DNA of 34,946 nucleotides from positions 1-34,946 of the forward strand of contig JAXHVO010000087.1 of NCBI GenBank assembly GCA_034189135.1. Direction: 5' to 3'. The notes below the pieces were generated by a model. The model saw only the letters and a list, made by a program, of their open reading frames with translations, ran no database searches and had not been told where the DNA came from. This document shows positions 15,523-23,717 of the stretch, piece by piece (position 1 is the stretch's first letter; every line of letters begins with the position of its first letter). The position numbers and the translations under genes are program-made. Source of the stretch: Thermodesulfobacteriota bacterium. Its GTDB lineage: Bacteria > Desulfobacterota > Desulfobacteria > Desulfobacterales > JAUWMJ01.

Positions 15523-15763
15523 GGTTCGACCGGAGAAATGCCCATTTACCCGGATCAGCCTTAACAAATAAGTCCAGCACTCCGTACACGCCTCCTATCT
15601 TCTCAGCGAAATCCATACAGAGAGAGATGATCAGCGTTGCCGTGGGGTTATGTCCCTTGAGGCTGGTTCAAATCGGATCTCAGCGAGATAGCTGCCGAAC
15701 GCCGGTTTCTCAAAACTATCGTTAAGGCTGATCCGGGTAAATGGGCATTTCTCCGGTCGAACC
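15523..15763 (-). repeat. 241-bp fold-back element, copy 2 (perfect 43-bp inverted arms)
   Basis: The left arm (15523-15565, beginning GGTTCGACCGGAGAAATG) and right arm (15721-15763) are perfectly complementary over 43 bases. The centre carries, on the minus strand, the same ordered blocks as copy 1: CGGCAGCTATCTCGCT (15697-15682), a GGGACA block, CCCCACGG, TGATC, CTGTATGG (15620-15613) and GGCGTGTA. Only the outermost 11 bases (CCGGTCGAACC) and scattered positions of the arms agree with copy 1. No coding potential. It separates the chemoreceptor gene from the FAD oxidoreductase gene. Confidence 0.88.
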
Positions 15764-15948
15764 GAGTAGAGATCGAAAAACTCCCCGACCCATCAATTAA
15801 ATAATTCAAAACGCTTCATGCCTGAAATATACTCTTGATCCTATCTATTATCCGTTTCATCGCGCTTTCTTTGCGTAATTATTCTTTCATGTTTAAGATG
15901 TATGGTCAGAGAAATAAAAAAAGCAAACTTGTTCAAAGGAGGAAAATC

Positions 15949-17592
15949 ATGGGTAAAAAAATCTCCAGACGAAACTTTCTGACCATTTCAGCGATGATTG
16001 CTGCGGGTGTTGCCCTCGATTTAAAGAAGATTTCGGCTTACGCTGGCAGCATGGGGCCCAAAAAGGATTATCCCACAGTGATCATTGGTGCAGGTCTGGG
16101 CGGATTGTGCTGTGGTGCCTACCTGGCAAAGCAGGGGATCCCGGTCACCGTAATGGAGCAACATAGTGTGCCCGGAGGGTATGCAACGTCTTTTGATCGA
16201 AAAGGAGGTAAGTTCACCTTTGAAGTATCACTACACGGTTCATCCATTCATAATAATACATCGGCGCAGATTCTTGATAATATTGGCGTCCTGAAAAAAC
16301 TGGAACTGGTTCGACTCCCCGAGGTTTATCGCCTGAAAACCCCCAACCTTGACATTTCAGTCCCACAACAGGATCCGGAGGCCTATATTCGACTTGTTGC
16401 AGAGCATTTTCCGGATGAAAAAAACGGAATACAGGGTTTTGTACAGGAAATGCTCAGTATTTCCGATGAAGTTGCCGACTATGACCGTAAGGGAAAATGG
16501 TTTAAAACCATATTTAAAATTATATTCCCGCTCCAGTATCGACATATGTGGAATGTACGCAACAAGACCCTGGCTGATTTGATAAACGAATACGTTAAGG
16601 ATCCGGCTCTTCAAGGGGTCCTGGCCGGCTTGTGGGGTTACTACGGACTGCCGCCTTCAAAGCTATCAGGGTTTTACTATGCGAACGCGACCGGCGGGTA
16701 TCTCAAGAACGGATCCTACTATTTTAAGAATCGATCCCAGGATTTGAGCAATGCACTGGCCGGAGTGATCGAAGATTCCGGTGGAAGGATCATATACGAC
16801 ACGCCGGTGGAAAAGATCCTGGTGGATAGACATTCTGTGCAGGGGGTGGTTGTATCCGGCGGAGAGACCATTTCCGCGTGTGCGGTGGTGAGCAATGCCA
16901 GCGGATTTACCACTTTCAAGGCAATGCTGCCTCCAAAGGTCGCTCCGGCCGAATATATGAAAAAGCTGGAAGGATATCGGCCCAGCATTTCTTCCTTTAT
17001 TGTGTGGCTCGGATTAAACCGGGAATTAAGAGGTAAAATCGATGCATACAGCACTCATGTGTCTTCTGGCCGTGGGGCTGAGGTCGATTATCAATCGTGT
17101 TTGAAGGGAGAAATCGAAAAAACAGGGTTCGCCGTCACCATCTATGATAACCTGTTTGAAAACTATTCACACCTTGGGACATCGACTCTCATGCTTCTTT
17201 CCCTTTCAGGTTATGAACCCTGGCGAAAATTCGAAGCCGATTATAGAGCCGGTCGAAAAGAGGCTTACAACAAAGAAAAGGATAGATGGACCGATATCCT
17301 CATCCGTCGGGCCGAGGAAATGCTTATTCCCGAGCTTTCTTCCATGATTGAGGTGAAAGAGGCGGCAACCCCCCTGACCAACTGGCGATACACCGGAAAC
17401 ACTGATGGAGCCATTTACGGTTTCGAGCAGTCGATGGACAATGCCTATATGAACCGAATCGACAACCGGACTCCTGTAAAAGGACTTTATCTGGCCGGCG
17501 CATGGGGAAATCCGGGTGGTGGCTACGTAGGGGCGTTAAGATCCGGAGAAGAAACTTTTCAGAAAATGATGGAGGATTGGGGAAAAGGATAA
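15949..17592 (+). CDS. Tat-exported FAD-dependent oxidoreductase, phytoene desaturase-like
   Basis: Encodes 547 residues. The N-terminus (KKISRRNFLTISAMIAAG) is a twin-arginine signal, so the folded flavoprotein would be exported or membrane-attached. Next comes the dinucleotide-binding motif VIIGAGLGGLCCGAYLAKQG, then MEQHSVPGGYATSF, typical of the carotenoid desaturase and isomerase (CrtI/CrtISO) group of amine-oxidase-like flavoproteins. The C-terminus LYLAGAWGNPGGGYVGAL is the second FAD-contacting motif. AAAGGAGGAAA before ATG 15949 decides the start over the longer frame from 15835. The methyltransferase-like gene follows after 10 bases. A retinoid, carotenoid or quinone-like lipid substrate is plausible from the family but not shown. 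Confidence 0.88.
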   Translation: MGKKISRRNFLTISAMIAAGVALDLKKISAYAGSMGPKKDYPTVIIGAGLGGLCCGAYLAKQGIPVTVMEQHSVPGGYATSFDRKGGKFTFEVSLHGSSIHNNTSAQILDNIGVLKKLELVRLPEVYRLKTPNLDISVPQQDPEAYIRLVAEHFPDEKNGIQGFVQEMLSISDEVADYDRKGKWFKTIFKIIFPLQYRHMWNVRNKTLADLINEYVKDPALQGVLAGLWGYYGLPPSKLSGFYYANATGGYLKNGSYYFKNRSQDLSNALAGVIEDSGGRIIYDTPVEKILVDRHSVQGVVVSGGETISACAVVSNASGFTTFKAMLPPKVAPAEYMKKLEGYRPSISSFIVWLGLNRELRGKIDAYSTHVSSGRGAEVDYQSCLKGEIEKTGFAVTIYDNLFENYSHLGTSTLMLLSLSGYEPWRKFEADYRAGRKEAYNKEKDRWTDILIRRAEEMLIPELSSMIEVKEAATPLTNWRYTGNTDGAIYGFEQSMDNAYMNRIDNRTPVKGLYLAGAWGNPGGGYVGALRSGEETFQKMMEDWGKG

Positions 17593-17602
17593 ACAGGGGA
17601 AA

Positions 17603-18097
17603 GTGAGCGAGATGAAGATCGGAAATGTCTTTAATCATTTTTTTCTTTCTAATCCCTTTTATCGCGGGATGTTTGAATTGTTTGTTCTTATTGGAACGGG
17701 AATTTGTGGATTGGTTTTCTCCTGGACGAGGTTTTCCATTGTTCCAGTATCGAATATTTTCGGTGGTATTCTGATCCCCTTGGCTTTTGCGTTTCATTGG
17801 TGGACGGAGAAAGCTCATAAGCAGGCCCACGAAAAATCAGGAAATATCAAAAAGATAGTCATAACGGGTGTCTACGCAAAGATACGTCATCCATTATATC
17901 TCAGTCTTATACTCCAGAATATAGGTATTGCCCTTGCCTTTGGCGTCATAATTACTTTTGTTATGGCTTTGCTGACAATTATTCACTGGGTTGTCACGGC
18001 ATTAAAGGAAGAAGCCGTGTTATTGCAGATATTTCCCCATGAATATATGCAATACAGGCAAAAGGTACGATGGCGGATGATCCCAGGAGTCTTTTGA
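17603..18097 (+). CDS. isoprenylcysteine carboxyl methyltransferase-like membrane protein
   Basis: Encodes 164 residues with about four membrane segments. The C-terminal part has the family signature GVYAKIRHPLYLSLILQN, a hydrophobic helix, then KEEAVLLQIFPHEYMQYRQK, matching ICMT and phospholipid N-methyltransferase-like proteins, where the RHP and EE/Y residues contribute to S-adenosylmethionine binding. Many bacterial members methylate small lipophilic or thiol substrates that are not known. The start is GTG 17603, with AGGGGAA upstream; ATG 17612 is an alternative. It follows the FAD oxidoreductase by 10 bases, so both probably act on the same membrane-associated compound. Confidence 0.82.
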   Translation: MSEMKIGNVFNHFFLSNPFYRGMFELFVLIGTGICGLVFSWTRFSIVPVSNIFGGILIPLAFAFHWWTEKAHKQAHEKSGNIKKIVITGVYAKIRHPLYLSLILQNIGIALAFGVIITFVMALLTIIHWVVTALKEEAVLLQIFPHEYMQYRQKVRWRMIPGVF

Positions 18098-18239
18098 GAA
18101 AACCGGGGAAGAAATACGGTCTTTTTTCACAACACTCGGCCTAAGGGATGGCGCAAAAAACTTCACTACTCCTAAGCCAAAGCCTATGACGCAATTTTCC
18201 ATGATCAAAATTATCGATATATTAATAGGGGCCTAACGA

Positions 18240-19439
18240 ATGAAAATAAAACGGATAATAATCGCATTCACCATACTTATAATGATTATTGTAGCAGGAT
18301 TTTTCATAATACGATTGAGGTTTTCAACCCCATCGTTTGATGATTTGAATCAGGAAATGCAATATTTGGTTTCAAATTTAGTAGCGAAAAACAAATCGGT
18401 GAGAAATTGTGTTCTGTCTGTAATGAAAGGTGATGGATCTTTCTCTTGGTCAGGCGCAGCCGGAATCACCCATCAAGACGGTCAGGTCTCCATGACCAAA
18501 GACACGCCCATTTACCTTGCCAGTATTACTAAGCTCTATACTGCCACGGCAATCATGCGATTATATGAAAATCAAGCGCTCTCTTTAGATGACCCAATGT
18601 CAAGATATCTTCCGGAAAAGCTAATTCAGGGTATTCATGTGTATAAAGGGAAAGATTATTCTCACGAAATTACCATTAAAGAATTGTTGTCGCATACTTC
18701 AGGCATAGCAGATTACTATACCGAAAAACCGAAACAAGGGAAAAGCTTGTTTGAATTGGTCCTGGAAAAACCGGAACGGTCATGGACAGTAGATGAGACG
18801 ATTGAAAGGGCAAGAAACAATTTGGAACCTAATTTTCAGCCAGGTACGGATGCATCCTATTCGGATACAAATTTCCAGTTATTGGGAAAGGTCATCGAGG
18901 CCATAACCGGTAAGCCACTTCACATCGTTTACCAGGACTTTTTCTTTCATCCTCTGGAACTCAAGTATACCTGGTTGGTCGGCCGCTCTGAACCACAGTT
19001 CGCTCCATTCGCTGCTCCAGCGGACGTATTTTATAAAGATTCGATTATTACGAACACCCGCTTAAGCATGGCCTACTGGGCTGATGGTGGCATTGTTTCT
19101 ACAGCAGAAGAATGTATTATTTTTCTAAAAGCCCTGAATGAAGGTCGAATTGTCAGTGGAAACACGCTGGAGTTGATGCACAACTGGCGTCGATTGAAGA
19201 ATCTTCCGTTTGAATATGGGTATGGAACAATGTATTTCAAGCTGCCCTGGTTTATCAATATAATGATGAAAGCCCCGCCGTTATGGGGTCATTCGGGATC
19301 GACCGGCTCATTCCTTTATTATTCCAAAGATCTGGATCTGTATATGGCAGGAACTATCAATCAGACAGAATTGAAGTCGACACCGTTTAGATTGATGCTA
19401 AGGGTGATGAAGGCGATTCAAGCGAAAAAGAAGCTTTGA
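18240..19439 (+). CDS. membrane-anchored serine hydrolase of the beta-lactamase class C family
   Basis: Encodes 399 residues. A hydrophobic segment at about 5-25 acts as signal anchor. The catalytic motifs of the class C beta-lactamase/DD-peptidase family are present: Ser95-Ile-Thr-Lys98 (ASITKLYTA), the tyrosine motif YSDTNFQLLG (Tyr207), and HSGSTGSF near the C-terminus. This is the esterase, peptidase and beta-lactamase-like group; real substrates range from peptidoglycan peptides to esters, so no specific activity is claimed. It stands alone between the FAD-methyltransferase pair and the sensor kinase genes. The TAGGGG just upstream of the ATG is a modest ribosome-binding site. Confidence 0.87.
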   Translation: MKIKRIIIAFTILIMIIVAGFFIIRLRFSTPSFDDLNQEMQYLVSNLVAKNKSVRNCVLSVMKGDGSFSWSGAAGITHQDGQVSMTKDTPIYLASITKLYTATAIMRLYENQALSLDDPMSRYLPEKLIQGIHVYKGKDYSHEITIKELLSHTSGIADYYTEKPKQGKSLFELVLEKPERSWTVDETIERARNNLEPNFQPGTDASYSDTNFQLLGKVIEAITGKPLHIVYQDFFFHPLELKYTWLVGRSEPQFAPFAAPADVFYKDSIITNTRLSMAYWADGGIVSTAEECIIFLKALNEGRIVSGNTLELMHNWRRLKNLPFEYGYGTMYFKLPWFINIMMKAPPLWGHSGSTGSFLYYSKDLDLYMAGTINQTELKSTPFRLMLRVMKAIQAKKKL

Positions 19440-19654
19440 CAATCCAAACAGCCAACCAAAACGGTGCTATTTTTTTTCAATCATTACATCCACGAAGCAC
19501 AGTCTCAGAATGAAACCGATGAACGTTATTTACAAACAACGACATCTGTGTTTTGTGGTTTTGTTCGCTTCTGATATAAAGATGGCCTTATTGATGTATT
19601 GCCTTAGAAAGAAATGGATGGTATCAAACAGGAACAACCCAGGAAAAAAAGAAC

Positions 19655-20713
19655 ATGGACCCAAAATTTGCAGTGATAAACCGAAGGCACGTGCTCAAAA
19701 CCTTTTCCTATACCGCCCTCTTCAACACCGGTATTGCCATATTCCTAAGGTTTCTGGAATTCGGTGGCGGGTTTATGGAAACCTTCATCATTACCCAGTG
19801 TATCGGTATGTCTATTTGTGCCTGTATCTTGCTTGTCCATTTCCTTATTAAATCCGCCAATTTCTTTATCCAGATGGCTGCCATATTTATTGCCATGATT
19901 ATCGGATCGGTTCTTGGAACCCTGTTGGGCACAGTCGCCTCGGGGATAGGTACTTCTATTTTTTTCCAAAAATACAGTTTGTTACAGATGACAATCCTTG
20001 GGATCGTGTTTGGGTCTATCATCAGCTATTTCATTGCCTCCCGGGAAACAATTTCTGCTAGCAAAACCCTAATCCAAGAAGAAAGAATTAAAAGACTCAT
20101 TGGTGAAAAGAAAGTCGTGGAAAGCAACCTGAGGTTTCTCCAGGCCCAGATTGAACCTCATTTTTTGTTTAACACACTCTCCAACATCGTAAGCTTGCTC
20201 GAAACCGATCTGGAGAAGGGAAAATATATGTTGGAAGATCTAATTCACTATTTGCGGACATCACTTTCCAAAACTAGGAGTGACACAACCACCATTGGCC
20301 AGGAGATGGATATGATACGGGCTTATATCAATATTTTTAAAGTTCGCATGGGTAACAGGCTGCAGTACCAGGTCGATGTGCCGGAAAGCATAAAGGACAT
20401 CCCGTTTCCCCCAATGTTGATTCAACCGTTGGTGGAAAATGCCATCAAGCACGGACTGGAACCAAAAATCGAGGGTGGAGAAGTGTTTATAGGAGGAGAT
20501 AAAAATGAGGAAATCCTTCGGCTGGAGATAGCCGATACCGGTGTGGGGTTTTACGAAAAAAATGAATCGGGAACGGGTCTTTCCAACATCAGAGAGCGCC
20601 TGCAATCCATATATGGTGACAAAGGACGCTTGATATTAGAAGATAACCGGCCATGCGGCCTAAAGGCAATTATCGAGGTCCCACATGCAAGAGATAAAAG
20701 CGATCATCGCTGA
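19655..20713 (+). CDS. LytS-type sensor histidine kinase
   Basis: Encodes 352 residues. The N-terminal half holds about four membrane helices (for instance CIGMSICACILLVHFLI and MAAIFIAMIIGSVLG) without an obvious extracellular sensor. A short coiled coil follows (about 140-160), then the His_kinase motif QAQIEPHFLFNTLSN with phospho-acceptor His169, and a C-terminal ATPase domain with VENAIKHGLEP, DTGVGF and GTGLSNIRERL. The response regulator gene overlaps its end by 29 bases. Cells use this class to control one or a few target promoters through LytTR regulators; the target here is unknown. GGAAAAAAAG upstream supports ATG 19655. Confidence 0.92.
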   Translation: MDPKFAVINRRHVLKTFSYTALFNTGIAIFLRFLEFGGGFMETFIITQCIGMSICACILLVHFLIKSANFFIQMAAIFIAMIIGSVLGTLLGTVASGIGTSIFFQKYSLLQMTILGIVFGSIISYFIASRETISASKTLIQEERIKRLIGEKKVVESNLRFLQAQIEPHFLFNTLSNIVSLLETDLEKGKYMLEDLIHYLRTSLSKTRSDTTTIGQEMDMIRAYINIFKVRMGNRLQYQVDVPESIKDIPFPPMLIQPLVENAIKHGLEPKIEGGEVFIGGDKNEEILRLEIADTGVGFYEKNESGTGLSNIRERLQSIYGDKGRLILEDNRPCGLKAIIEVPHARDKSDHR

Positions 20714-21452
20714 TGATGAAGGTCAGTTAAGGAGCTATCTGAAATCAAAGCTTTCTGATGTGTGGCCTGATCTTGTTATTTGCGGTGAAGCCGGAAATGG
20801 ACAGGAAGCCTTAGCACTAATAGAGGAGTACCGACCCCATATCGCCTTCCTCGATATCCGAATGCCTGGTCTATCTGGAATGGAAGTGGCAAAAAAGATT
20901 GCCGGCTCATGCTGGGTTGTCTTTATCACTGCCTACGATCATTACGCAGTGGAGGCCTTTGAGAGTGAGGCCATGGACTACATTCTGAAACCGGTAACAC
21001 GTAAGAGATTGAAAAAGACCACGGACCGATTTAAAAAACAACTCACCACATCATCCGGACCTCCTGCCGACCTTTCAAAGGCAGTTGAGCGAATTGTAGC
21101 CCGACTCCCCAATAAAGAAATGCCGAACTATCTGCAGTGGATTCGAGCCCGGCAGGGTAAGGAGATCAGGCTTGTTCCCGTAGAGGAGGTTTTATACTTC
21201 AAGGCAAGCGATAAATATACCACGGTCATAACAAAAGGCGGTGAATCTCTCATCAAAAAACCCATTAAAGAACTGACCAGCGAACTTGACCCCAACAAGT
21301 TTTGGCGCATTCATCGGGGAACAATTGTGAATGCAGGCTGCATAGCCAAAATGAGCCGCTCTATTACCGGACGCGGCGTCGTCAGGCTGAAAGATTGCCC
21401 CGAGACCCTTACGGTCAGCAGGTCTTACATCCATATTTTTAGACAGATGTAG
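20685..21452 (+). CDS. LytTR-family response regulator
   Basis: Encodes 255 residues: a receiver domain with the acidic pair Asp10-Asp11, the phosphorylation site Asp57 (IAFLDIRMPG) and the conserved Lys102 (YILKPV), followed by a LytTR DNA-binding domain from about 150 (VEEVLYFKASDKYTTVIT, KFWRIHRGTIVN, and LTVSRSY near the end). It overlaps the sensor kinase gene, so expression is translationally coupled. LytTR proteins bind paired direct repeats; none were identified here. Confidence 0.94.
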   Translation: MQEIKAIIADDEGQLRSYLKSKLSDVWPDLVICGEAGNGQEALALIEEYRPHIAFLDIRMPGLSGMEVAKKIAGSCWVVFITAYDHYAVEAFESEAMDYILKPVTRKRLKKTTDRFKKQLTTSSGPPADLSKAVERIVARLPNKEMPNYLQWIRARQGKEIRLVPVEEVLYFKASDKYTTVITKGGESLIKKPIKELTSELDPNKFWRIHRGTIVNAGCIAKMSRSITGRGVVRLKDCPETLTVSRSYIHIFRQM

Positions 21453-21513
21453 ACATGCTGAAGTCTAAATAGGTTTACCCGATCAATTTTATTACCACCT
21501 TTACTGGACCGCC

Positions 21514-21560
21514 TATACCGCTTGCCATAAATATGCTCCGAAATATGGAATTGCGGTATA
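21514..21560. terminator. hairpin between convergent genes
   Basis: TATACCGC (21514-21521) pairs with GCGGTATA (21553-21560), and inside it CCATA pairs with TATGG. It lies between the LytTR gene and the convergent AblB-like gene and could terminate both transcripts, though T-runs are short. Confidence 0.5.
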
Positions 21561-21621
21561 AGTGGTTTTAGGTACCTGCTTATTGTGCAAGCACGCAGTT
21601 TGCTTTGTTAATGGCGGAAAG

Positions 21622-22461
21622 TTATAAATGTTTGTACCATACCGTCATGCTTTGGATACTTCCACAGATCTGGGAATTGTTTTTTAATAATCCTGAATAG
21701 TTGTATCCATTGTTCTTAAAGACGGAATTCATCCCATGTGATTCAGCCCTTGCAATCGTATATGCGGTAATAATTCCCAGCTTGCGAGCCTTGTTGTCCA
21801 TATAACGCAGCAGTGTGTCGGCAAAGCCCATGCTTCTCCATTTCGGCAAAGTTGCAAAATCGGTCATTTCAGCATTTTTGTTTATCAAATTAATTTCTAC
21901 GGCAGCGATTGCTGCAATTCTGCCTTGCATCCGAATACAAAAATAGAGAACTCCCTCTTTGAGCATTCGTTGCAAGTAGGTGGGTTGGTGAATTGGGAAA
22001 GGATAAGAGCTAAAAACCTGCCGGTAAATTGTGCTCATCTCTTCTGCATCTGAGGGTTTGCAAGAAACCACATCTCGTACAGTCCTGTCTGTTCGAGGTT
22101 TTTTGTTTGCAATTCCTCTGCCGGCATTGTTCACAAGCCTCAATAGTGTTTCAGCATCTTGTGCCCTTTGTCTTTTGGCAGAAAAGTATTTGGCAATAAA
22201 AAAACCGTCGGTTTTGCCTAAAAAAAATCTCGGAACCACAGCCTCTTTAACATAATCAGCGGATTTGAAATCTTTCCACACAGATGCCGGTATTTTACCA
22301 AATATCTTTCCGTAGCCATTTTTTAAAGCCATATCATTAAGTGTTGCAATCAGTCCATGAGTATCGTCTGTGTTCAACTGCATTAAATAAATGCGGTCGT
22401 TGTGCAGTCCGTGCTGAATGATGGACCCTTTTATGTCTTCAATGATATCCGGCAAAATCAC
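21622..22461 (-). CDS. ablB: beta-lysine N-acetyltransferase-like GNAT protein
   Basis: Encodes about 279 residues matching the AblB type: an N-terminal part beginning IQHGLHNDRIYLMQLN that is typical of this family, and a C-terminal GNAT domain with EMTDFATLPKWRSMGFADTLL, the acetyl-CoA-binding region, and the ending YNYSGLLKNNSQICG. In methanogens and some bacteria AblB acetylates beta-lysine made by lysine 2,3-aminomutase, giving the osmolyte N-epsilon-acetyl-beta-lysine. Here the usual neighbour AblA is absent; the only aminomutase-like gene is the double KamA protein 9 kb away. It follows the aminotransferase gene by 66 bases on the same strand. The start is GTG 22461; no better start is visible, so the N-terminus is uncertain. 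The substrate may differ from beta-lysine. Confidence 0.82.
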   Translation of the reverse strand: MILPDIIEDIKGSIIQHGLHNDRIYLMQLNTDDTHGLIATLNDMALKNGYGKIFGKIPASVWKDFKSADYVKEAVVPRFFLGKTDGFFIAKYFSAKRQRAQDAETLLRLVNNAGRGIANKKPRTDRTVRDVVSCKPSDAEEMSTIYRQVFSSYPFPIHQPTYLQRMLKEGVLYFCIRMQGRIAAIAAVEINLINKNAEMTDFATLPKWRSMGFADTLLRYMDNKARKLGIITAYTIARAESHGMNSVFKNNGYNYSGLLKNNSQICGSIQSMTVWYKHL

Positions 22462-22527
22462 CTTTTTATTGTTTCGAGATGTTTTAATCTGGGTTCCTTG
22501 CGAACTTATTTGTCAGGATAGCGTATA

Positions 22528-23685
22528 TTAGTCTAAAGATTTAAGTTTTTTCAACCGTTTGCCGATTTCATGCAGTATTTCTTCAGATCTTGAAAAGTGA
22601 AGCCTGATCAGGTGGTTCACCGGTTCATGGAAAAAGCTGGAACCGGGTACGGCGGCTACGCCGACCTCCTTGGCCATCCAGCGGCAAAATTCCCGGTCAT
22701 CCTTAACACCATAGGCTGTACAGTCCACCATCACATAGTAGGCTCCCTGGGGCTTCGTGTATGAGAGTCCTGCTTCGTTCAGATATGCTAAAAATAATTT
22801 CCTTTTGTGGGTATAATCTGCCGCTAACTTCTCATAGTAACTTAAGGGCAGTTCCAGTGCACTGGCGGCGGATTCCTGCAGCGGAGCGGCGGCGCCAACT
22901 GTAAGGAAATCATGCACTTTTCGGGCACCGGCGATCACTGCTTCAGATCCGATGACATAACCGAGCCGCCAGCCGGTCATATTGTAAGTTTTTGACAGGG
23001 AACTGCATGAGATGGTCCGTTCGAACATATCCGGCAAGGCCGCCATATAGCGATGTCGGTTCGGGCGGTAAACGATATGCTCATATACTTCATCGGTGAT
23101 GACAAAGACGTCATACTCCATTGATAGGTCCGCAATGAATTCAAGCTCTTCCCGGGAGAAGACTTTTCCGCAAGGGTTGGAGGGATTACACAGTATAATG
23201 GCTTTGGGATTTTGGGCAAAGGCTGTTCTGAGTTCATCCGGATCGAACACGAAATCGGGAGGATGCAAAGTCACATAGATGGGTTGAGCGCCGCTTAGGA
23301 TGGTAACGGCCCCGTAATTTTCGTAATAGGGAGAAAAAATAATCACCTTGTCTCCGGGATTGCAGGCGGTCATCATGGCACTCATCATCGCTTCGGTGCT
23401 GCCGCAGGTCACCACCACATGGATCTCGGGATCCAGGTCAAGTCCCATCCAGTATTTCTGTTTTTTTACCAGCGCTTCCCGGAAGCGCGGTGCACCCCAA
23501 GTAATGGCGTACTGGTGGGGGCCATCGGTCATCGCCAGTTTACCGGCGGTCAGAACTTCCGCCGGCGGGTCGGCATCAGGAAAGCCCTGGGAAAGATTGA
23601 TGGCGCCGTACTGATTCGACACACGAGTCATTTCGCGAATTACCGACTCAGTAAAAAAGGTCAAACGATCAGCGGTTTTGGGCAT
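22528..23685 (-). CDS. PLP-dependent class I/II aminotransferase
   Basis: Encodes 385 residues of fold type I aminotransferase: substrate loop INLSQGFPDADPP, NPSNPCGKVFS (the conserved Asn), DEVYEHIVY and the PLP lysine Lys232 in SSLSKTYNMTGWRLGY; the C-terminal carboxylate-binding Arg lies in IRLHFSRS. It resembles aspartate, kynurenine and methionine-type aminotransferases. GGAGG upstream of ATG 23685 makes this the start, not the longer frame to 23718. The upstream amidohydrolase gene ends 32 bases before. It would move an amino group in the catabolic module of the region. Confidence 0.92.
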   Translation of the reverse strand: MPKTADRLTFFTESVIREMTRVSNQYGAINLSQGFPDADPPAEVLTAGKLAMTDGPHQYAITWGAPRFREALVKKQKYWMGLDLDPEIHVVVTCGSTEAMMSAMMTACNPGDKVIIFSPYYENYGAVTILSGAQPIYVTLHPPDFVFDPDELRTAFAQNPKAIILCNPSNPCGKVFSREELEFIADLSMEYDVFVITDEVYEHIVYRPNRHRYMAALPDMFERTISCSSLSKTYNMTGWRLGYVIGSEAVIAGARKVHDFLTVGAAAPLQESAASALELPLSYYEKLAADYTHKRKLFLAYLNEAGLSYTKPQGAYYVMVDCTAYGVKDDREFCRWMAKEVGVAAVPGSSFFHEPVNHLIRLHFSRSEEILHEIGKRLKKLKSLD

Positions 23686-23717
23686 ATGTTCCTCCAAAAT
23701 ATTGATTTGCACACCCA

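Noticed and set aside
9304-15763. Composite transposon bounded by the two 241-bp elements
   Set aside because: The enclosed genes (TetR, RND pump, chemoreceptor) include no transposase or recombinase and the elements have different arms, so joint mobilisation is not supported.
19510-19851. 113-codon frame ahead of the sensor kinase
   Set aside because: Its last 200 bases overlap the well-supported kinase gene in another frame, and the translated sequence has no family features.
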